Shown here one piece after another: positions 49,122 through 57,993 of a DNA stretch of 64,000 bases. Both the position numbers and the translations under genes were made by a program. This DNA is from Thioalkalivibrio sp. AKL19 (GTDB lineage: Bacteria; Pseudomonadota; Gammaproteobacteria; Ectothiorhodospirales; Ectothiorhodospiraceae): assembly GCF_000420165.1 (NCBI RefSeq), contig NZ_ATUK01000012.1, positions 248,001-312,000 on the forward strand. The letters are read 5' to 3'. The notes below the pieces were generated by a model. It saw nothing but the letters and a program-made list of their open reading frames with translations, was not told the DNA's origin and ran no database searches. The stretch's first letter is position 1; every line of letters begins with the position of its first letter.

Positions 49122-49955
49122 TCAGGGGCTCATGACCTCGTCATAGAACCGCTGCAGGCCGCCTTCCAGGAAGCGGAAATCCTCGATCCCGCGTTCCTCC
49201 AGATGGTACTGCAGCCAGCGGACCTGCTGACCGTTCTGGTCGAAAATCAGCAGCGGGCTGCCGTCGCGGCGGGCCTGATCGACGATGCGATTGAGGCGGT
49301 CGATGTTCTGCAACGGAGCGGAGACCTCGCGTCCGGCGAACAGCGAGATCTCGTCACGCTGTTCGTTGCCACGGATGTCCACCACGACCGCGTCATCGTC
49401 GTCGCGGACACGACGGGCAAAGGAGTCGGCGTCGAGCAGGCGCGCCTCGAAGGCCTCCTCGGCAATGAGCTGGGACTCGGGATCCTCGATCGGCTCGCCG
49501 CGCAGAATGGCCAGACCCGGGTAGCGTTCCGCCCAGTCCTTGACCCCGGCGTCATACGCCTGGGTCGGGCCCAGCCCGGCCGAGTTCGCCCGCGCTGCCG
49601 CGCGATAGGACATATAGCTCTCGCGCCCGTTGCAGTAGAACACCAGCGGGCCACCGTGCTGTTCCTCCAGCGCCCGGACCTGATCCTCGAAATCCGTTGC
49701 ACCCAGCGGGACGTGATGGGCCCCCTCGATGTGGAGGATGTCGTACTCCAGACGCGGACGAACATCGATCAACGTGGAACGCGAGAGCTGGCCACGCAGA
49801 TCGAACAGGTCCACGGCATCCACACCAAACCGCTCGTACAGACTGCGACCGGGGAACTCGACAAAGGCCTGGGCACTGGCCGCGATGGGGGCACCCGCCA
49901 GCCCGACACAAAGGGCCATGGCGGCGAGGCGAGGACTCAAAGAGCGAAAGGTCAT
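49122..49955 (-). CDS. Periplasmic tandem rhodanese-domain protein
   Basis: A 277-residue exported protein (signal peptide 1-28, ASAQA) with two rhodanese folds. The first (about 55-160) keeps the sulfur-accepting Cys108 in FYCNGRESY. The second (about 185-275) has FDQNGQQV at the same place and lacks the Cys, so it is probably structural. It may transfer sulfane sulfur in the periplasm; the substrate is unknown. The ATG at 49955 follows a GGGAG ribosome binding site. This is consistent with a sulfur-oxidising host. Confidence 0.82.
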   Translation of the reverse strand: MTFRSLSPRLAAMALCVGLAGAPIAASAQAFVEFPGRSLYERFGVDAVDLFDLRGQLSRSTLIDVRPRLEYDILHIEGAHHVPLGATDFEDQVRALEEQHGGPLVFYCNGRESYMSYRAAARANSAGLGPTQAYDAGVKDWAERYPGLAILRGEPIEDPESQLIAEEAFEARLLDADSFARRVRDDDDAVVVDIRGNEQRDEISLFAGREVSAPLQNIDRLNRIVDQARRDGSPLLIFDQNGQQVRWLQYHLEERGIEDFRFLEGGLQRFYDEVMSP

Positions 49956-50168
49956 GCGAACTCCCTTGCATGTACGGGGTGGACGTGCCGCACGCACTGC
50001 CGCGGCCTTGACGGGCGTTTGGGACGATACCGATTCCGATCCCCCCTTTGCGCCCGCTAGGGCGACGCGGGGCGGTAATCCTTTATTCCGCCGCTCGCGT
50101 CCGCTGCCCCGATTGTAGCCAACCCGGGCGCGCCGTGTGGAGACCCGCCCCGGGAGCCGCCCACGCCG

Positions 50169-53100
50169 CTACAGCAGGACCTTCTCGATCCCGCCCTCGC
50201 GGGCGCGCTCGATGAAGTTCTTCTGCCAGCCATCGCCCATCAGGCGGTTGGCCATCTCCACCACGATGTAATCGGTGTCGAGGCCCGTGTCCTCGCGATA
50301 CCGCGACAGGCCCTGCTGGCAGGCCGGGCAGGAGGTCAGCATCTTCACGTTGCCGTCCTTCGCCTTCTCCTCGCCGGTCAGTTCCTTGATGCCCTTGTGC
50401 AGCTCTTCCTGCTTGCGGAAGCGCACCTGGGTGGCGATATCCGGGCGACTGATCGCGAAGGTCCCGGCTTCCCCACAGCAGCGGTTGGACTGCAAGACCT
50501 CCTGACCCAGCAACTTGGCCGCGACGTCGGTCGGCTTGTGCGACTTCATCGGCGAGTGGCAGGGATCGTGGTACATGTACTGCACCCCCTTCAGTCCCTC
50601 CAGGTGCACGCCCTTCTCCATCAGGTACTCGTGGATATCCAGCAGGCGGCAGCCCGGGAAGATCCGCTCGAACTCGTATTTCAGGAGCTGATCCATGCAG
50701 GTGCCGCAGGACACCACGACCGTCTTGATGTCGAGGTAGTTGAGCGTGGTCGCGAGGCGGTGGAACAGCACCCGGTTCTCGGTGCTGATCTGCTGGCCCT
50801 TCTCGAAATCGCCACCGGCATTCTGCGGATACCCGCAGCACAGGTAGCCCGGCGGCAGCACGGTCTGCGCGCCCACGTCGTAGAGCATGGCGAGCGTGGC
50901 CAGCCCCACCTGGCTGAACAGGCGCTCGGAACCGCAACCCGGGAAGTAGAACACCGCATCCGAATCCAGATCGGTCTTCACCGGGTCGCGCAGGATCGGC
51001 ACGTAGCGCGAATCCTCCAGCCCCAGCATCTGGCGGGTGGTCTGGCTCGGCAGCCCGGCGGGCATCGGCTTTTTCACGAAGTGCACGACCTGCTCGTGCA
51101 TCGGCGCCTTGCCGGTGGTCGAGCGCGGGGTCTTGCCCTCGCCGGTCAGGCCGAGTTTCTTGAACGACCAGTGGCCCAGACGCTGGGCGGCGTAGCCCAT
51201 CTGGATCGCACCCTTGCGGATGCCCTTGATGGTGGCCGGGTCCTTCGCGTTGAGGAAGGCCATGGACATCATCGTCGCCGGCGTCGCCTTGCGCTTGCCC
51301 TTCTTGCTGAGGATCGAGCGCATGTGCATGGTCACGTCGCCAAAGTCGATGTCGACCGGACACGGATTCAGACACTTGTGGCAGATCGTGCAGTGATCCG
51401 CGACGTCGTTCATCTCCTCGAAGTGATTCAGCGACAGCCCGCGCCGGGTCTGCTCCTCGTAGAGGAACGCCTCGACGATCAACCCGGTCGCCAGGATCTT
51501 GTTACGCGGCGAGTACAGCAGGTTCGCGCGAGGGACATGCGTGTTGCACTCCGGCTTGCACTTGCCGCAGCGCAGGCAGTCCTTGATCTCGTCGTTGAGA
51601 TCGCCCAGTTCGCTCTGCTCGAGGATCAGCGCCTCCTGCTTCACCAGGCGCAGCGACGGCGTGTACGCATTGGACAGTCCGGATCCCTCCAGCAGCTTGC
51701 CCGCGTTGAACACGCCGTTCGGATCGACCTGCTTCTTGTACTCGGCGAACGACTCGATGCGTTCCGGCTCGAGGTACTGCATCTTGGTCAGGCCGATGCC
51801 GTGCTCGCCGGAGATCACCCCGTTGAGCTCGCGTGCCAGGCGCATCACGTCGTCTACCAGCCGTTCGGCCCGGTGCATCATCTGGTAGTCGTTGGAGTTG
51901 ACCGGGATATTGGTGTGCACGTTGCCGTCGCCCGCATGCATGTGCAGGGCGATGAAAAGTCGGCTGGTCAGCACACGGTCATGGATCGCGGTCAGGCGCT
52001 TGCGCACCGGCTCCAGCTGGTGGCCGCCGAAGATCTCGAACAACGGCCGCTCGACCTCGGCCCGATAGGAGATGCGCAGGCTGCGACGCAGCAGCAGGTT
52101 CATCAGCTTGTCGTGATCACGGCGGTCGGCCCGGGCCGGCTCGTCCAGCAGCGCGTCGCATTCCGCGGCCTGGGTGAAGAAGTTCTCCGAGATCTTCTCC
52201 CAGCGCTTCTTCACCTCCTCCAGGACCTCCACCGCACGCTCGCGCTTGGACTCGAACCATTGCTGGCCCTCGCCGCCGGTGTCGTCCAGCAGCTCGCGCA
52301 ACTCGGGGTGGTCGCCGCGCATGCACTCCAGCACCTCGTCGACCATGGTCAGCTTGTTCTTCAGTGACTCGCGCACGTTCAGGGATTCGATCCCCTCGGT
52401 GTACTCCGCCAGGCGCTCGAGCGGGATCACCACGTCCTCGTTGATCTTGAAGGCGTTGGTGTGGTGGGCAATCGCCGCGGTGCGCGCGCGATCGGCCCAG
52501 AAGCGCTTGCGCGCCTCGGGACTGACGGCAATGAAGCCCTCGCCATTACGGGCATTGGCAGCGCGCACCATCTTGGCCGCCAGCTTGCCCAGGGCATCTT
52601 CGTTGTCGGAAACGATGTCGGCGACCAGCACCATCTTCGGCAGGTCGCCGCGGGCCCCCTTCGGGGTGTACTTGACCGCGCGCACGTAGCGCTCGTCCAG
52701 GTGTTCGAGGCCCGCCAGCAGGACCTCGTCCTCGGCATCCACGGCGTCCTTGATCTCGACAATCGCCGGGACCGCCTGGTGCAAGTCGGTCCCGTAGAAC
52801 TCGAGGCACACCGTGCGGATGTTGTCCGGCATCCGGTGCAGGATGAACTCGGCCGAGGTAATCAGGCCGTCGCAGCCCTCCTTCTGGATGCCCGGCACGC
52901 CCATCAGCGTCTTGTCGGTGACGTCCTTGCCCAGCCCCAGCTTGCGGAAATTCTGCCCCGGCATCTCGAGGATTTCGGGCTCGCCCTTCGGCGTCTTGCC
53001 GTCCGGCTGATAGCGGGTCACGCGGAAGCGCACGGTCGCGGCGTCGTGAATCTTGCCGAGGTTGTGATCCAGCCGCTCGATGTACAGCCACTCCGCCTCG

Positions 53101-54011
53101 GGCGTGACCATCGTCCAGGCGGCGAGGTTGTCCAGTGCGGTGCCCCACAGCACGGCCTTCTTGCCACCGGCGTTCATCGCCACGTTGCCGCCGATGGTCG
53201 AGGCATCCTGCGAGGTGGGGTCCACCGCAAACACGAGGCCATTGCGATCGGCCAGTTCGGAGACCCGCTTGGTGACCACGCCGGCCTCCACGCGCACCAC
53301 CGGCACGTCATGGTCGACGCCCGGCAGCGGCCGACGCTTCACATCACCAAGACCCTCGAGCTTCTCGGTGTTGATGACCGCCGAACGCTTGGACAGGGGG
53401 ACGGCGCTACCGGTATAGCCGGTGCCGCCGCCGCGCGGGATCACCGTGAGGCCCAGCTCGATGCACGCCGCAACCAGCGGCCCCATCTCTTGTTCGGAAT
53501 CCGGGGTGAGAACCACGAACGGGAGCTCCACGCGCCAGTCGGTGGCATCCGTTACGTGGGAGACACGGGCCAGTCCGCCGAACTGGATATTGTCCCGATG
53601 CGTCAGGCCCTTCATGCGCTTGCGCACCTGATCGCGCAGCGCCACGGTGTCGGTGAACTCCTGCGCAAAGGCGGATACCGCTGCCTGCGCCCGACGGGCC
53701 AGCTTGAGCGCCTTCTCGTTGCCATCGGCCCGCGCCGTAATCTGGCCCAGGCGATGCTGCATGGCGTCGATCAGCGCCTTGCGGCGCTTCTTGTCCTCGA
53801 GCAGGTCATCCTGGATATACGGGTTACGGGTGACCACCCACATGTCCCCCAGGACCTCGAACAGCATGCGCGCGGACACGCCCGTCCGACGCTCCCCACG
53901 CAGTTCGTTGAGGAGATCCCAGGTGTCGGATCCCAGGAAACGAATGACAATTTCGCGGTCGGAGAATGAGGTGTAGTTATAGGGTATTTCTCGAACGCGT
54001 TCGGCGGTCAT
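50169..54011 (-). CDS. DUF3683 / FAD-linked oxidase / Fe-S (CCG-domain) fusion oxidoreductase
   Basis: A 1280-residue cytosolic fusion protein. Domains in order: an N-terminal DUF3683-type region (1-150), a PCMH FAD domain (about 190-400, [15 protein letters not shown]), and a FAD-linked oxidase C-terminal domain (about 500-760, [12 protein letters not shown]). Two 4Fe-4S motifs follow ([11 protein letters not shown] near 820 and [11 protein letters not shown] near 880). C-terminal CCG domains like those of heterodisulfide or glycolate oxidase subunits ([27 protein letters not shown]) complete it. It resembles GlcD plus GlcF joined; the substrate may be a 2-hydroxy acid such as D-lactate or glycolate. 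Known as a single long protein in related proteobacteria. Confidence 0.88.
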   Translation of the reverse strand: MTAERVREIPYNYTSFSDREIVIRFLGSDTWDLLNELRGERRTGVSARMLFEVLGDMWVVTRNPYIQDDLLEDKKRRKALIDAMQHRLGQITARADGNEKALKLARRAQAAVSAFAQEFTDTVALRDQVRKRMKGLTHRDNIQFGGLARVSHVTDATDWRVELPFVVLTPDSEQEMGPLVAACIELGLTVIPRGGGTGYTGSAVPLSKRSAVINTEKLEGLGDVKRRPLPGVDHDVPVVRVEAGVVTKRVSELADRNGLVFAVDPTSQDASTIGGNVAMNAGGKKAVLWGTALDNLAAWTMVTPEAEWLYIERLDHNLGKIHDAATVRFRVTRYQPDGKTPKGEPEILEMPGQNFRKLGLGKDVTDKTLMGVPGIQKEGCDGLITSAEFILHRMPDNIRTVCLEFYGTDLHQAVPAIVEIKDAVDAEDEVLLAGLEHLDERYVRAVKYTPKGARGDLPKMVLVADIVSDNEDALGKLAAKMVRAANARNGEGFIAVSPEARKRFWADRARTAAIAHHTNAFKINEDVVIPLERLAEYTEGIESLNVRESLKNKLTMVDEVLECMRGDHPELRELLDDTGGEGQQWFESKRERAVEVLEEVKKRWEKISENFFTQAAECDALLDEPARADRRDHDKLMNLLLRRSLRISYRAEVERPLFEIFGGHQLEPVRKRLTAIHDRVLTSRLFIALHMHAGDGNVHTNIPVNSNDYQMMHRAERLVDDVMRLARELNGVISGEHGIGLTKMQYLEPERIESFAEYKKQVDPNGVFNAGKLLEGSGLSNAYTPSLRLVKQEALILEQSELGDLNDEIKDCLRCGKCKPECNTHVPRANLLYSPRNKILATGLIVEAFLYEEQTRRGLSLNHFEEMNDVADHCTICHKCLNPCPVDIDFGDVTMHMRSILSKKGKRKATPATMMSMAFLNAKDPATIKGIRKGAIQMGYAAQRLGHWSFKKLGLTGEGKTPRSTTGKAPMHEQVVHFVKKPMPAGLPSQTTRQMLGLEDSRYVPILRDPVKTDLDSDAVFYFPGCGSERLFSQVGLATLAMLYDVGAQTVLPPGYLCCGYPQNAGGDFEKGQQISTENRVLFHRLATTLNYLDIKTVVVSCGTCMDQLLKYEFERIFPGCRLLDIHEYLMEKGVHLEGLKGVQYMYHDPCHSPMKSHKPTDVAAKLLGQEVLQSNRCCGEAGTFAISRPDIATQVRFRKQEELHKGIKELTGEEKAKDGNVKMLTSCPACQQGLSRYREDTGLDTDYIVVEMANRLMGDGWQKNFIERAREGGIEKVLL

Positions 54012-54116
54012 TGAGGCTTGGCCCCCCGATCAGAATGAGGCCAAAGAGTAACGGGTCCGCGCGACCTGCGCACGAACTCGCACTGTTGGTCCATGCTTTT
54101 GGGTGCCAAACTATCG

Positions 54117-54266
54117 CTAGAAATAGGCGAGCAGCCCCAGCACCCCGACCACGATCAGGTAGATGGCAACGATGTAGTTCAGCAGCCGGGGGCGGATCAG
54201 GATGAGGATCCCCGCCACCAGCGACAGAATGGCCATCAGCAGGCCCGGTTCGATATTCAGCGTCAT
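54117..54266 (-). CDS. DUF3096 small membrane protein
   Basis: A 49-residue protein (MTLNIEPGLLMAILSLVAG onward) with a ribosome binding site AGGAGTG before the ATG at 54266. Two hydrophobic helices (about 9-24 and 31-48) flank a short basic loop (IRPRLLNY). The pattern fits the DUF3096 family of unknown function. It is too short for typical gene finders and lies between the MBL-fold gene and the 1280-residue oxidoreductase on the same strand. Confidence 0.82.
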   Translation of the reverse strand: MTLNIEPGLLMAILSLVAGILILIRPRLLNYIVAIYLIVVGVLGLLAYF

Positions 54267-54305
54267 TGGCGATCACTCCTTTCGCTCGCGGGGGACGGGG
54301 ATATC

Positions 54306-54345
54306 TCAAGCGCCCCCCGGGGAGGCGCCCTGGCTCCCCGGGGCG
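54306..54345. other. Large GC inverted repeat between the DUF3096 and MBL genes
   Basis: AAGCGCCCC...GGGGAG at the left pairs with CTCCCCGGGGCGCTT at the right, apart from a 2-base bulge, enclosing a loop GCGCCCTGG. It lies just downstream of the MBL-fold gene stop on the minus strand. No T run follows, so it may act as an RNA stabiliser or a weak terminator. Confidence 0.5.
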
Positions 54346-54360
54346 CTTCCGGAAGAGCCT

Positions 54361-55278
54361 CTAGAAGAGCTTCTCTTCCATCTCCAGATACACCGCATTC
54401 GCATTGCTGCGATTGGTCTGCTCAAAGGCCGGCAGGTCCTCGTACTCGCTCCAGTCCATCGCGGCGTAGGCCTCGTCGAAGGTCTCCATGTTCTCCACGG
54501 CCGCGCCCATGTGCTCGCGCAGCTTGACGAGGTAGTCCCGGGTGAACTTCACCGCGCGGCCGGCCTGATCGGTGGCCTCGCCATGCCCCGGCACGAGGAA
54601 CTTCAAGTCCATCTCCATCAGCTCCTCCAGGCGGTTGACCCAGTTCTCGGAGTCCAGCGCGTCATCACCGAGGAACGGGATACGGCCATCGAAGACGATA
54701 TCCCCGGCAAACACCACCCCCGTCTCCTCGACCACCATGATGATGTCATCCGGCGAGTGCGCCGGGCCGGCATGGACACAGCGGAAGGTCTTGCCACCCA
54801 GGCGGATGGTGTACTCGTCGTCGAAGAATTCGTCCGGCGGAATGATCTGGGTGTCCTCGTCCACCCACGGACTCAGCACGCCGCGGCGCTGCTCCAGCCG
54901 CGCCACCGCACCGGCACCGCCGAGATAGTCTCGCGCCCGCGCCTGGCCGATGATCTTGGCATCGGTGTGGTCGGCGAACGCCTGAAGCCCGTAGATGTGG
55001 TCCGCGTGGTAATGCCCGGCGATCACGTATTTGATCGGCTGATCGGTCACCTCGCGAATACGGCGGATCATCTCGAACCCGAGCGGCGGGGTACCAAGGG
55101 CGTCATAGACAACCACGCCCTCGTCGGTCACCACGAATCCCGCATTGGAGGTATGCCCCTCGTTGTCGGGGTCCGGGATTCCGGAGATCCCGACCATGTA
55201 CCAGGTGTCCGCGCCCTCGACCTCGTGGGCGGTGGTATCGACGGTCACGGGCTCGTAGGGGTTATCGGGTACCGACAT
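54361..55278 (-). CDS. MBL-fold metallohydrolase, SoxH-like
   Basis: A 305-residue metallo-beta-lactamase-fold enzyme with AGHYHADHIYG at 88-97 (His89, His91, Asp93, His94), AGPAHSPDD near 175 and FAGDIVFDGRIPF near 195. It resembles SoxH-type and quinoprotein-associated metallohydrolases. No signal peptide is evident. The ribosome binding site GGAGAGGAG before the ATG at 55278 is strong. Substrate unknown; a role in thiosulfate or sulfur oxidation is an inference from family resemblance. Confidence 0.78.
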   Translation of the reverse strand: MSVPDNPYEPVTVDTTAHEVEGADTWYMVGISGIPDPDNEGHTSNAGFVVTDEGVVVYDALGTPPLGFEMIRRIREVTDQPIKYVIAGHYHADHIYGLQAFADHTDAKIIGQARARDYLGGAGAVARLEQRRGVLSPWVDEDTQIIPPDEFFDDEYTIRLGGKTFRCVHAGPAHSPDDIIMVVEETGVVFAGDIVFDGRIPFLGDDALDSENWVNRLEELMEMDLKFLVPGHGEATDQAGRAVKFTRDYLVKLREHMGAAVENMETFDEAYAAMDWSEYEDLPAFEQTNRSNANAVYLEMEEKLF

Positions 55279-55626
55279 GGTGACTCCTCTCCTTTTGGTT
55301 TCTTCTGCATTCAGGCGTATTCGACCCGTTCAATCCGGTCTCTGCGAAATTGGACGGGAAAAGGGCGCGAGAATTCCCTGCATTCCCCGATCCCGGCCAA
55401 GGGATTGTAGCGGAGGCGGGGCGGGATTGAGCGAGGGCCTGATGCCGGGACCGGGTCCATCACGAACGGGGGAAGGAAGCGGGTCGAAAGCCGCCTCCTC
55501 CGGTAATCGATGAGGCTGGGGGAAACATCGCCATCCACGGGCCACAACGGACTGGCCCGGGAATTGTGCCCCAGGTGGGTGCCCGCTCATGCGAGATGCG
55601 GGTGCATCGCGGGGCGCGCACGGCTT

Positions 55627-55799
55627 GGGGGACCAGGATGATTCGGCAGCTGCGCCGCCTCACCCCTTCGGGGCTGCACGCGCGCCGCGCGTGCAGTGCT
55701 CCGCTGCGCTCCGCCGAACCTTCCAGGTTCGAACCCTGGGCCCGCTCAAATATCCATAGAAAAGGGCCCCCTATATATAGGGGGCCCTTTTCTATGGAT
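55627..55799 (-). repeat. tRNA-Gln-linked tandem repeat unit 2 (distal)
   Basis: This unit begins with a degenerate copy of the tRNA-Gln 3' end (GGGGGACCAGGAT, read on the plus strand near 55632) and ends with a palindrome. A second T-arm-like segment (CCAGGTTCGAACCC) lies inside. It aligns with unit 1 over its length at a spacing of about 172 bp. On the minus strand it lies downstream of the tRNA. Confidence 0.72.
55752..55799. terminator. 48-bp perfect palindrome (terminator-like)
   Basis: Bases 55752-55775 are the exact reverse complement of 55776-55799. Its arms contain GAAAAGGGCCCCC and GGGGGCCCTTTTC, so the hairpin is followed by a T run in both directions and would terminate transcription both ways. 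The centre is TATATATA. It is the distal repeat's counterpart of the tRNA-Gln terminator. Confidence 0.8.
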
Positions 55800-55970
55800 G
55801 GCTGGGGGACCAGGATTACTCGGCGCTATGCGCCTCGCCCTTCGGGCCAGCGCCGCAAACGGCGCTGTTCGGCTCGGCTACGCCTCACCGTCGAACCTTG
55901 CAGGTTCTCATCCTGAGATCTTCCAACGATTCATGAAAAAAGGCCCCACAAGGGGGCCTTCCTCCATAAA
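55800..55970 (-). repeat. tRNA-Gln-linked tandem repeat unit 1 (proximal)
   Basis: Immediately downstream of the tRNA (minus strand). Its far end repeats the tRNA 3' end (GGCTGGGGGACCAGGATT, 55801-55818 on the plus strand), followed by ACTCGGCG in place of CGAACCTGG. Homology with unit 2 includes TCGGC, TTCGGG, CGAACCTT and CAGGTTC blocks in the same order. Confidence 0.72.
55935..55960 (-). terminator. Intrinsic terminator of tRNA-Gln
   Basis: On the minus strand AAGGCCCC (55960-55953) pairs with GGGGCCTT (55947-55940), followed by a T-rich run (complement of A7 at 55935-55941). It begins 11 bp beyond the tRNA 3' end. Confidence 0.87.
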
Positions 55971-56044
55971 TGGCTGGGGGACCAGGATTCGAACCTGGGT
56001 TGACGGAGTCAGAGTCCGTAGTCCTACCGCTAGACGATCCCCCA
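55971..56044 (-). tRNA. tRNA-Gln (anticodon CTG)
   Basis: A 74-nt tRNA including encoded CCA (complement of TGG at 55971-55973). The acceptor stem is TGGGGGA/TCCCCCA with the U1-A72 pair typical of tRNA-Gln and discriminator G73. The anticodon stem ACGGA/TCCGT encloses CTCTGAC, giving CTG. The T arm holds GGTTCGAATCC. It lies 40 bp downstream of rpsI on the same strand. Confidence 0.96.
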
Positions 56045-56081
56045 GTAAACCGGGTCGGGTGCAGCCCGAAACTCGGCGCGT

Positions 56082-56110
56082 ATTTTAACGCTTCGAGTAC
56101 TGGGTTGCAC
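56082..56110 (-). promoter_or_regulatory. Candidate promoter of tRNA-Gln overlapping the rpsI stop
   Basis: TAAAAT (56087-56082 on the minus strand) is a good -10 box that includes the rpsI TAA stop codon. GTGCAA lies 17 bp upstream (56110-56105) as a weak -35. A GC-rich discriminator follows and initiation would fall roughly 30 bp before the tRNA. Read-through from rpsI is an alternative source of the transcript. Confidence 0.45.
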
Positions 56111-56477
56111 GACGGGCCTTGCGCAGGCCGATCTTCTTGCGCTCCACCTCGCGAGCATCACGGGTCAGGTGACCCCCGCGACGCAGCGGCGAGCGCAGCT
56201 CTTCGTTGTACTGCACCAGGGCACGGGCGATACCCAGACGGATCGCGCCGGCCTGGCCGTTGCCGCCACCGCCTTCGACGGTTGCGATCACGTCGAAGTT
56301 GTCGGTCGACTCGGTCGCCTCCAGCGGCTGGCGCACGACCATGCGCGAGGTCTGGCGGCCGAAGAAGTCGTCCAGCGGCTTCTCGTTAACCGTGATGTTG
56401 CCCGTACCGGGGCGCAGGAAGACACGCGCCGAGGCGGTCTTGCGGCGGCCGGTGCCGTAATACTGATTGGTAGCCAT
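56085..56477 (-). CDS. rpsI: 30S ribosomal protein S9
   Basis: S9 is a small-subunit protein whose C-terminal tail reaches the P-site tRNA. The 130-residue product starts [19 protein letters not shown], has [19 protein letters not shown] in the middle, and ends in the invariant basic tail RRATQYSKR. The start at 56477 gives the standard length. It follows rplM by 31 bp, the universal L13-S9 pair. Confidence 0.98.
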   Translation of the reverse strand: MATNQYYGTGRRKTASARVFLRPGTGNITVNEKPLDDFFGRQTSRMVVRQPLEATESTDNFDVIATVEGGGGNGQAGAIRLGIARALVQYNEELRSPLRRGGHLTRDAREVERKKIGLRKARRATQYSKR

Positions 56478-56508
56478 TCGGATCGATTCCCTTGCTGATT
56501 CTGGCGGC

Positions 56509-56937
56509 TCAGACTTCGAGCGGCTGCGGCTGCTGGGCCGTGTGCCGGTGTTCGGTACCGGCGTAGACCTTGAGCTTCTTGAACATGGCCCGGCCAAGCG
56601 GGTTGCGCGGCAGCATGCCCTTCACGGCAAGCTCCAGCACCTTCTCCGGATGACGCTCGATCATCTGGGTGAAGTTGGCTTCCTTGATGCCACCCGGGTA
56701 ACCGGTGTGGTGGAAGTACTTCTTGTCCATGGCCTTGTTGCCGGAGACGCGAATCTTTTCCGCGTTGATCACGACGATGTAGTCGCCGGTATCGACATGC
56801 GGCGTGTACACGGGCTTGTGCTTCCCGCGCAGGCGGCGTGCGATCTCGGTGGCGAGTCGGCCGAGGGTCTTGCCGTCGGCGTCGACGAGAAACCAGTCGC
56901 GTTCGACTTCGGCCGGCTTGGCGCTGATGGTACTCAT
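56509..56937 (-). CDS. rplM: 50S ribosomal protein L13
   Basis: L13 is an early-assembly large-subunit protein. From the ATG at 56937 the product is 142 residues, identical in length to E. coli L13. It contains [18 protein letters not shown], the [16 protein letters not shown] region and the signature around [20 protein letters not shown]. It heads the rplM-rpsI operon. Confidence 0.98.
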   Translation of the reverse strand: MSTISAKPAEVERDWFLVDADGKTLGRLATEIARRLRGKHKPVYTPHVDTGDYIVVINAEKIRVSGNKAMDKKYFHHTGYPGGIKEANFTQMIERHPEKVLELAVKGMLPRNPLGRAMFKKLKVYAGTEHRHTAQQPQPLEV

Positions 56938-57091
56938 GATGTTCGATGCTCCGAGGTCGGGGCGATTCAGAAAGCGCGCAAGAATAACGCTTCCCTTCAC
57001 CCGATTCAAGCAAAAGGGACAATTCGCGAGACAGGCCGCACCCACTCGGGCGACGTGGTGGGCCGGCGCCTGCGCGAGCATCCCTGCATAC

Positions 57092-57121
57092 AATAAAGGG
57101 GCCGCCCCGGAGAGCGGCCCC
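57092..57121 (-). terminator. Intrinsic terminator after the DUF4168 gene
   Basis: GGGGCCGC (57098-57105) pairs with GCGGCCCC (57114-57121), followed on the minus strand by TTTATT. It lies 45 bp beyond the stop of the DUF4168 gene. A second GC hairpin without a T run sits at 57127-57148. Confidence 0.8.
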
Positions 57122-57165
57122 CTGCACCCCGGGCGCCAGGGCCCGGGGAGGCTCGCGTTACCCGC

Positions 57166-57690
57166 TTACAGCTGGGCTTCGGCGCGCTCCTGCACTTCCT
57201 GCATCAGCTCCGGGTCGTTCTGCAGGGCCATGGCGACTTCGTTGTACTCCTCGACGCTCATGCCCGCATCTTCGACGGCGTTGACCATTTCATCCTGCGC
57301 TTCCTGCTGCATGGACTGCGCCTCGGTCTCGTCCTCGGCATTCTGCAGGCGATCGGCGAAGTCCTCGCGCACTTCCTGCACCGCGACGAACGCGGTCACG
57401 AAGGTGTCGATGTCCTCTTCGCTCAGGTCAACCTCGGGGGCTTCCTGCATCGGGGCCCCGCCCTGGGCCGCGCCGCCCTGGGCACCACCCTGCGGCGGCT
57501 GACCACCCTGGGCACCGCCACCGGCGCCGGCACCGCCTTCCTGGGCCGGCGGCTGGCCACCCTGGGCACCGCCCATGTCGCCACCGCCAGCGCCGCCTTC
57601 GGCACCGCCGTACTGGGCGGAGGCCGCGCCACCCACGGCGAACAGCGAAGTCAGGGCCATTGCGAGCATCGTCTTGCGCATATTCATCAT
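57166..57690 (-). CDS. Exported DUF4168 protein with Gly/Gln/Pro repeat region
   Basis: A 174-residue secreted or periplasmic protein. It has a signal peptide (about 1-26, SAQYGG), a low-complexity region built from GGAQGGQPP-like repeats (27-83), and an acidic helical C-terminal DUF4168 domain (about 87-174: VDLSEEDIDTFVTAFVAVQEV). The ATG at 57690 has an AGGAGC ribosome binding site 6 bases upstream. Function is unknown; the family is often linked to envelope or surface roles. Confidence 0.82.
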   Translation of the reverse strand: MMNMRKTMLAMALTSLFAVGGAASAQYGGAEGGAGGGDMGGAQGGQPPAQEGGAGAGGGAQGGQPPQGGAQGGAAQGGAPMQEAPEVDLSEEDIDTFVTAFVAVQEVREDFADRLQNAEDETEAQSMQQEAQDEMVNAVEDAGMSVEEYNEVAMALQNDPELMQEVQERAEAQL

Positions 57691-57993
57691 CTTGCTCCTT
57701 TGTATCCTTTGGATCGTTCGGATCTTGGAGTGAGGCGGCCGGCGACCCGGGGGTCCGTGGCGATTCGCCCACTCCGCGCAACCGTGTGTGGAGGAATGGA
57801 TACGGCATCGCGTTTCCGCTTCCTCGATTGCTGCCCAGAGGAGGAGCATACGCCGTGCCAGAACACGGAAGGCCAGACAAAGATCTTCCATAACAGACAG
57901 TTAAGGATGATCGACGCGCCTCCGGCACGCGCGCAGGGTAGCGGGAAAGAGGGTCAAAATGACACATGAGTCAGACCGACCCGGGTCAGGATG
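57691..57993. other. Intergenic region between the DUF4168 and response regulator genes
   Basis: No coding sequence is supported on either strand. The promoter of the DUF4168 gene must lie here on the minus strand. TTAACT and TGTTATG segments near 57890-57905 are the most promoter-like but do not reach consensus. Confidence 0.4.

Noticed and set aside
55627-55820. tRNA-Gln 3'-end copies taken as attL/attR of an integrated island
   Set aside because: Spacing is only about 172 bp, no integrase gene is present, and the spacer sequences themselves are homologous, which fits tandem duplication better.
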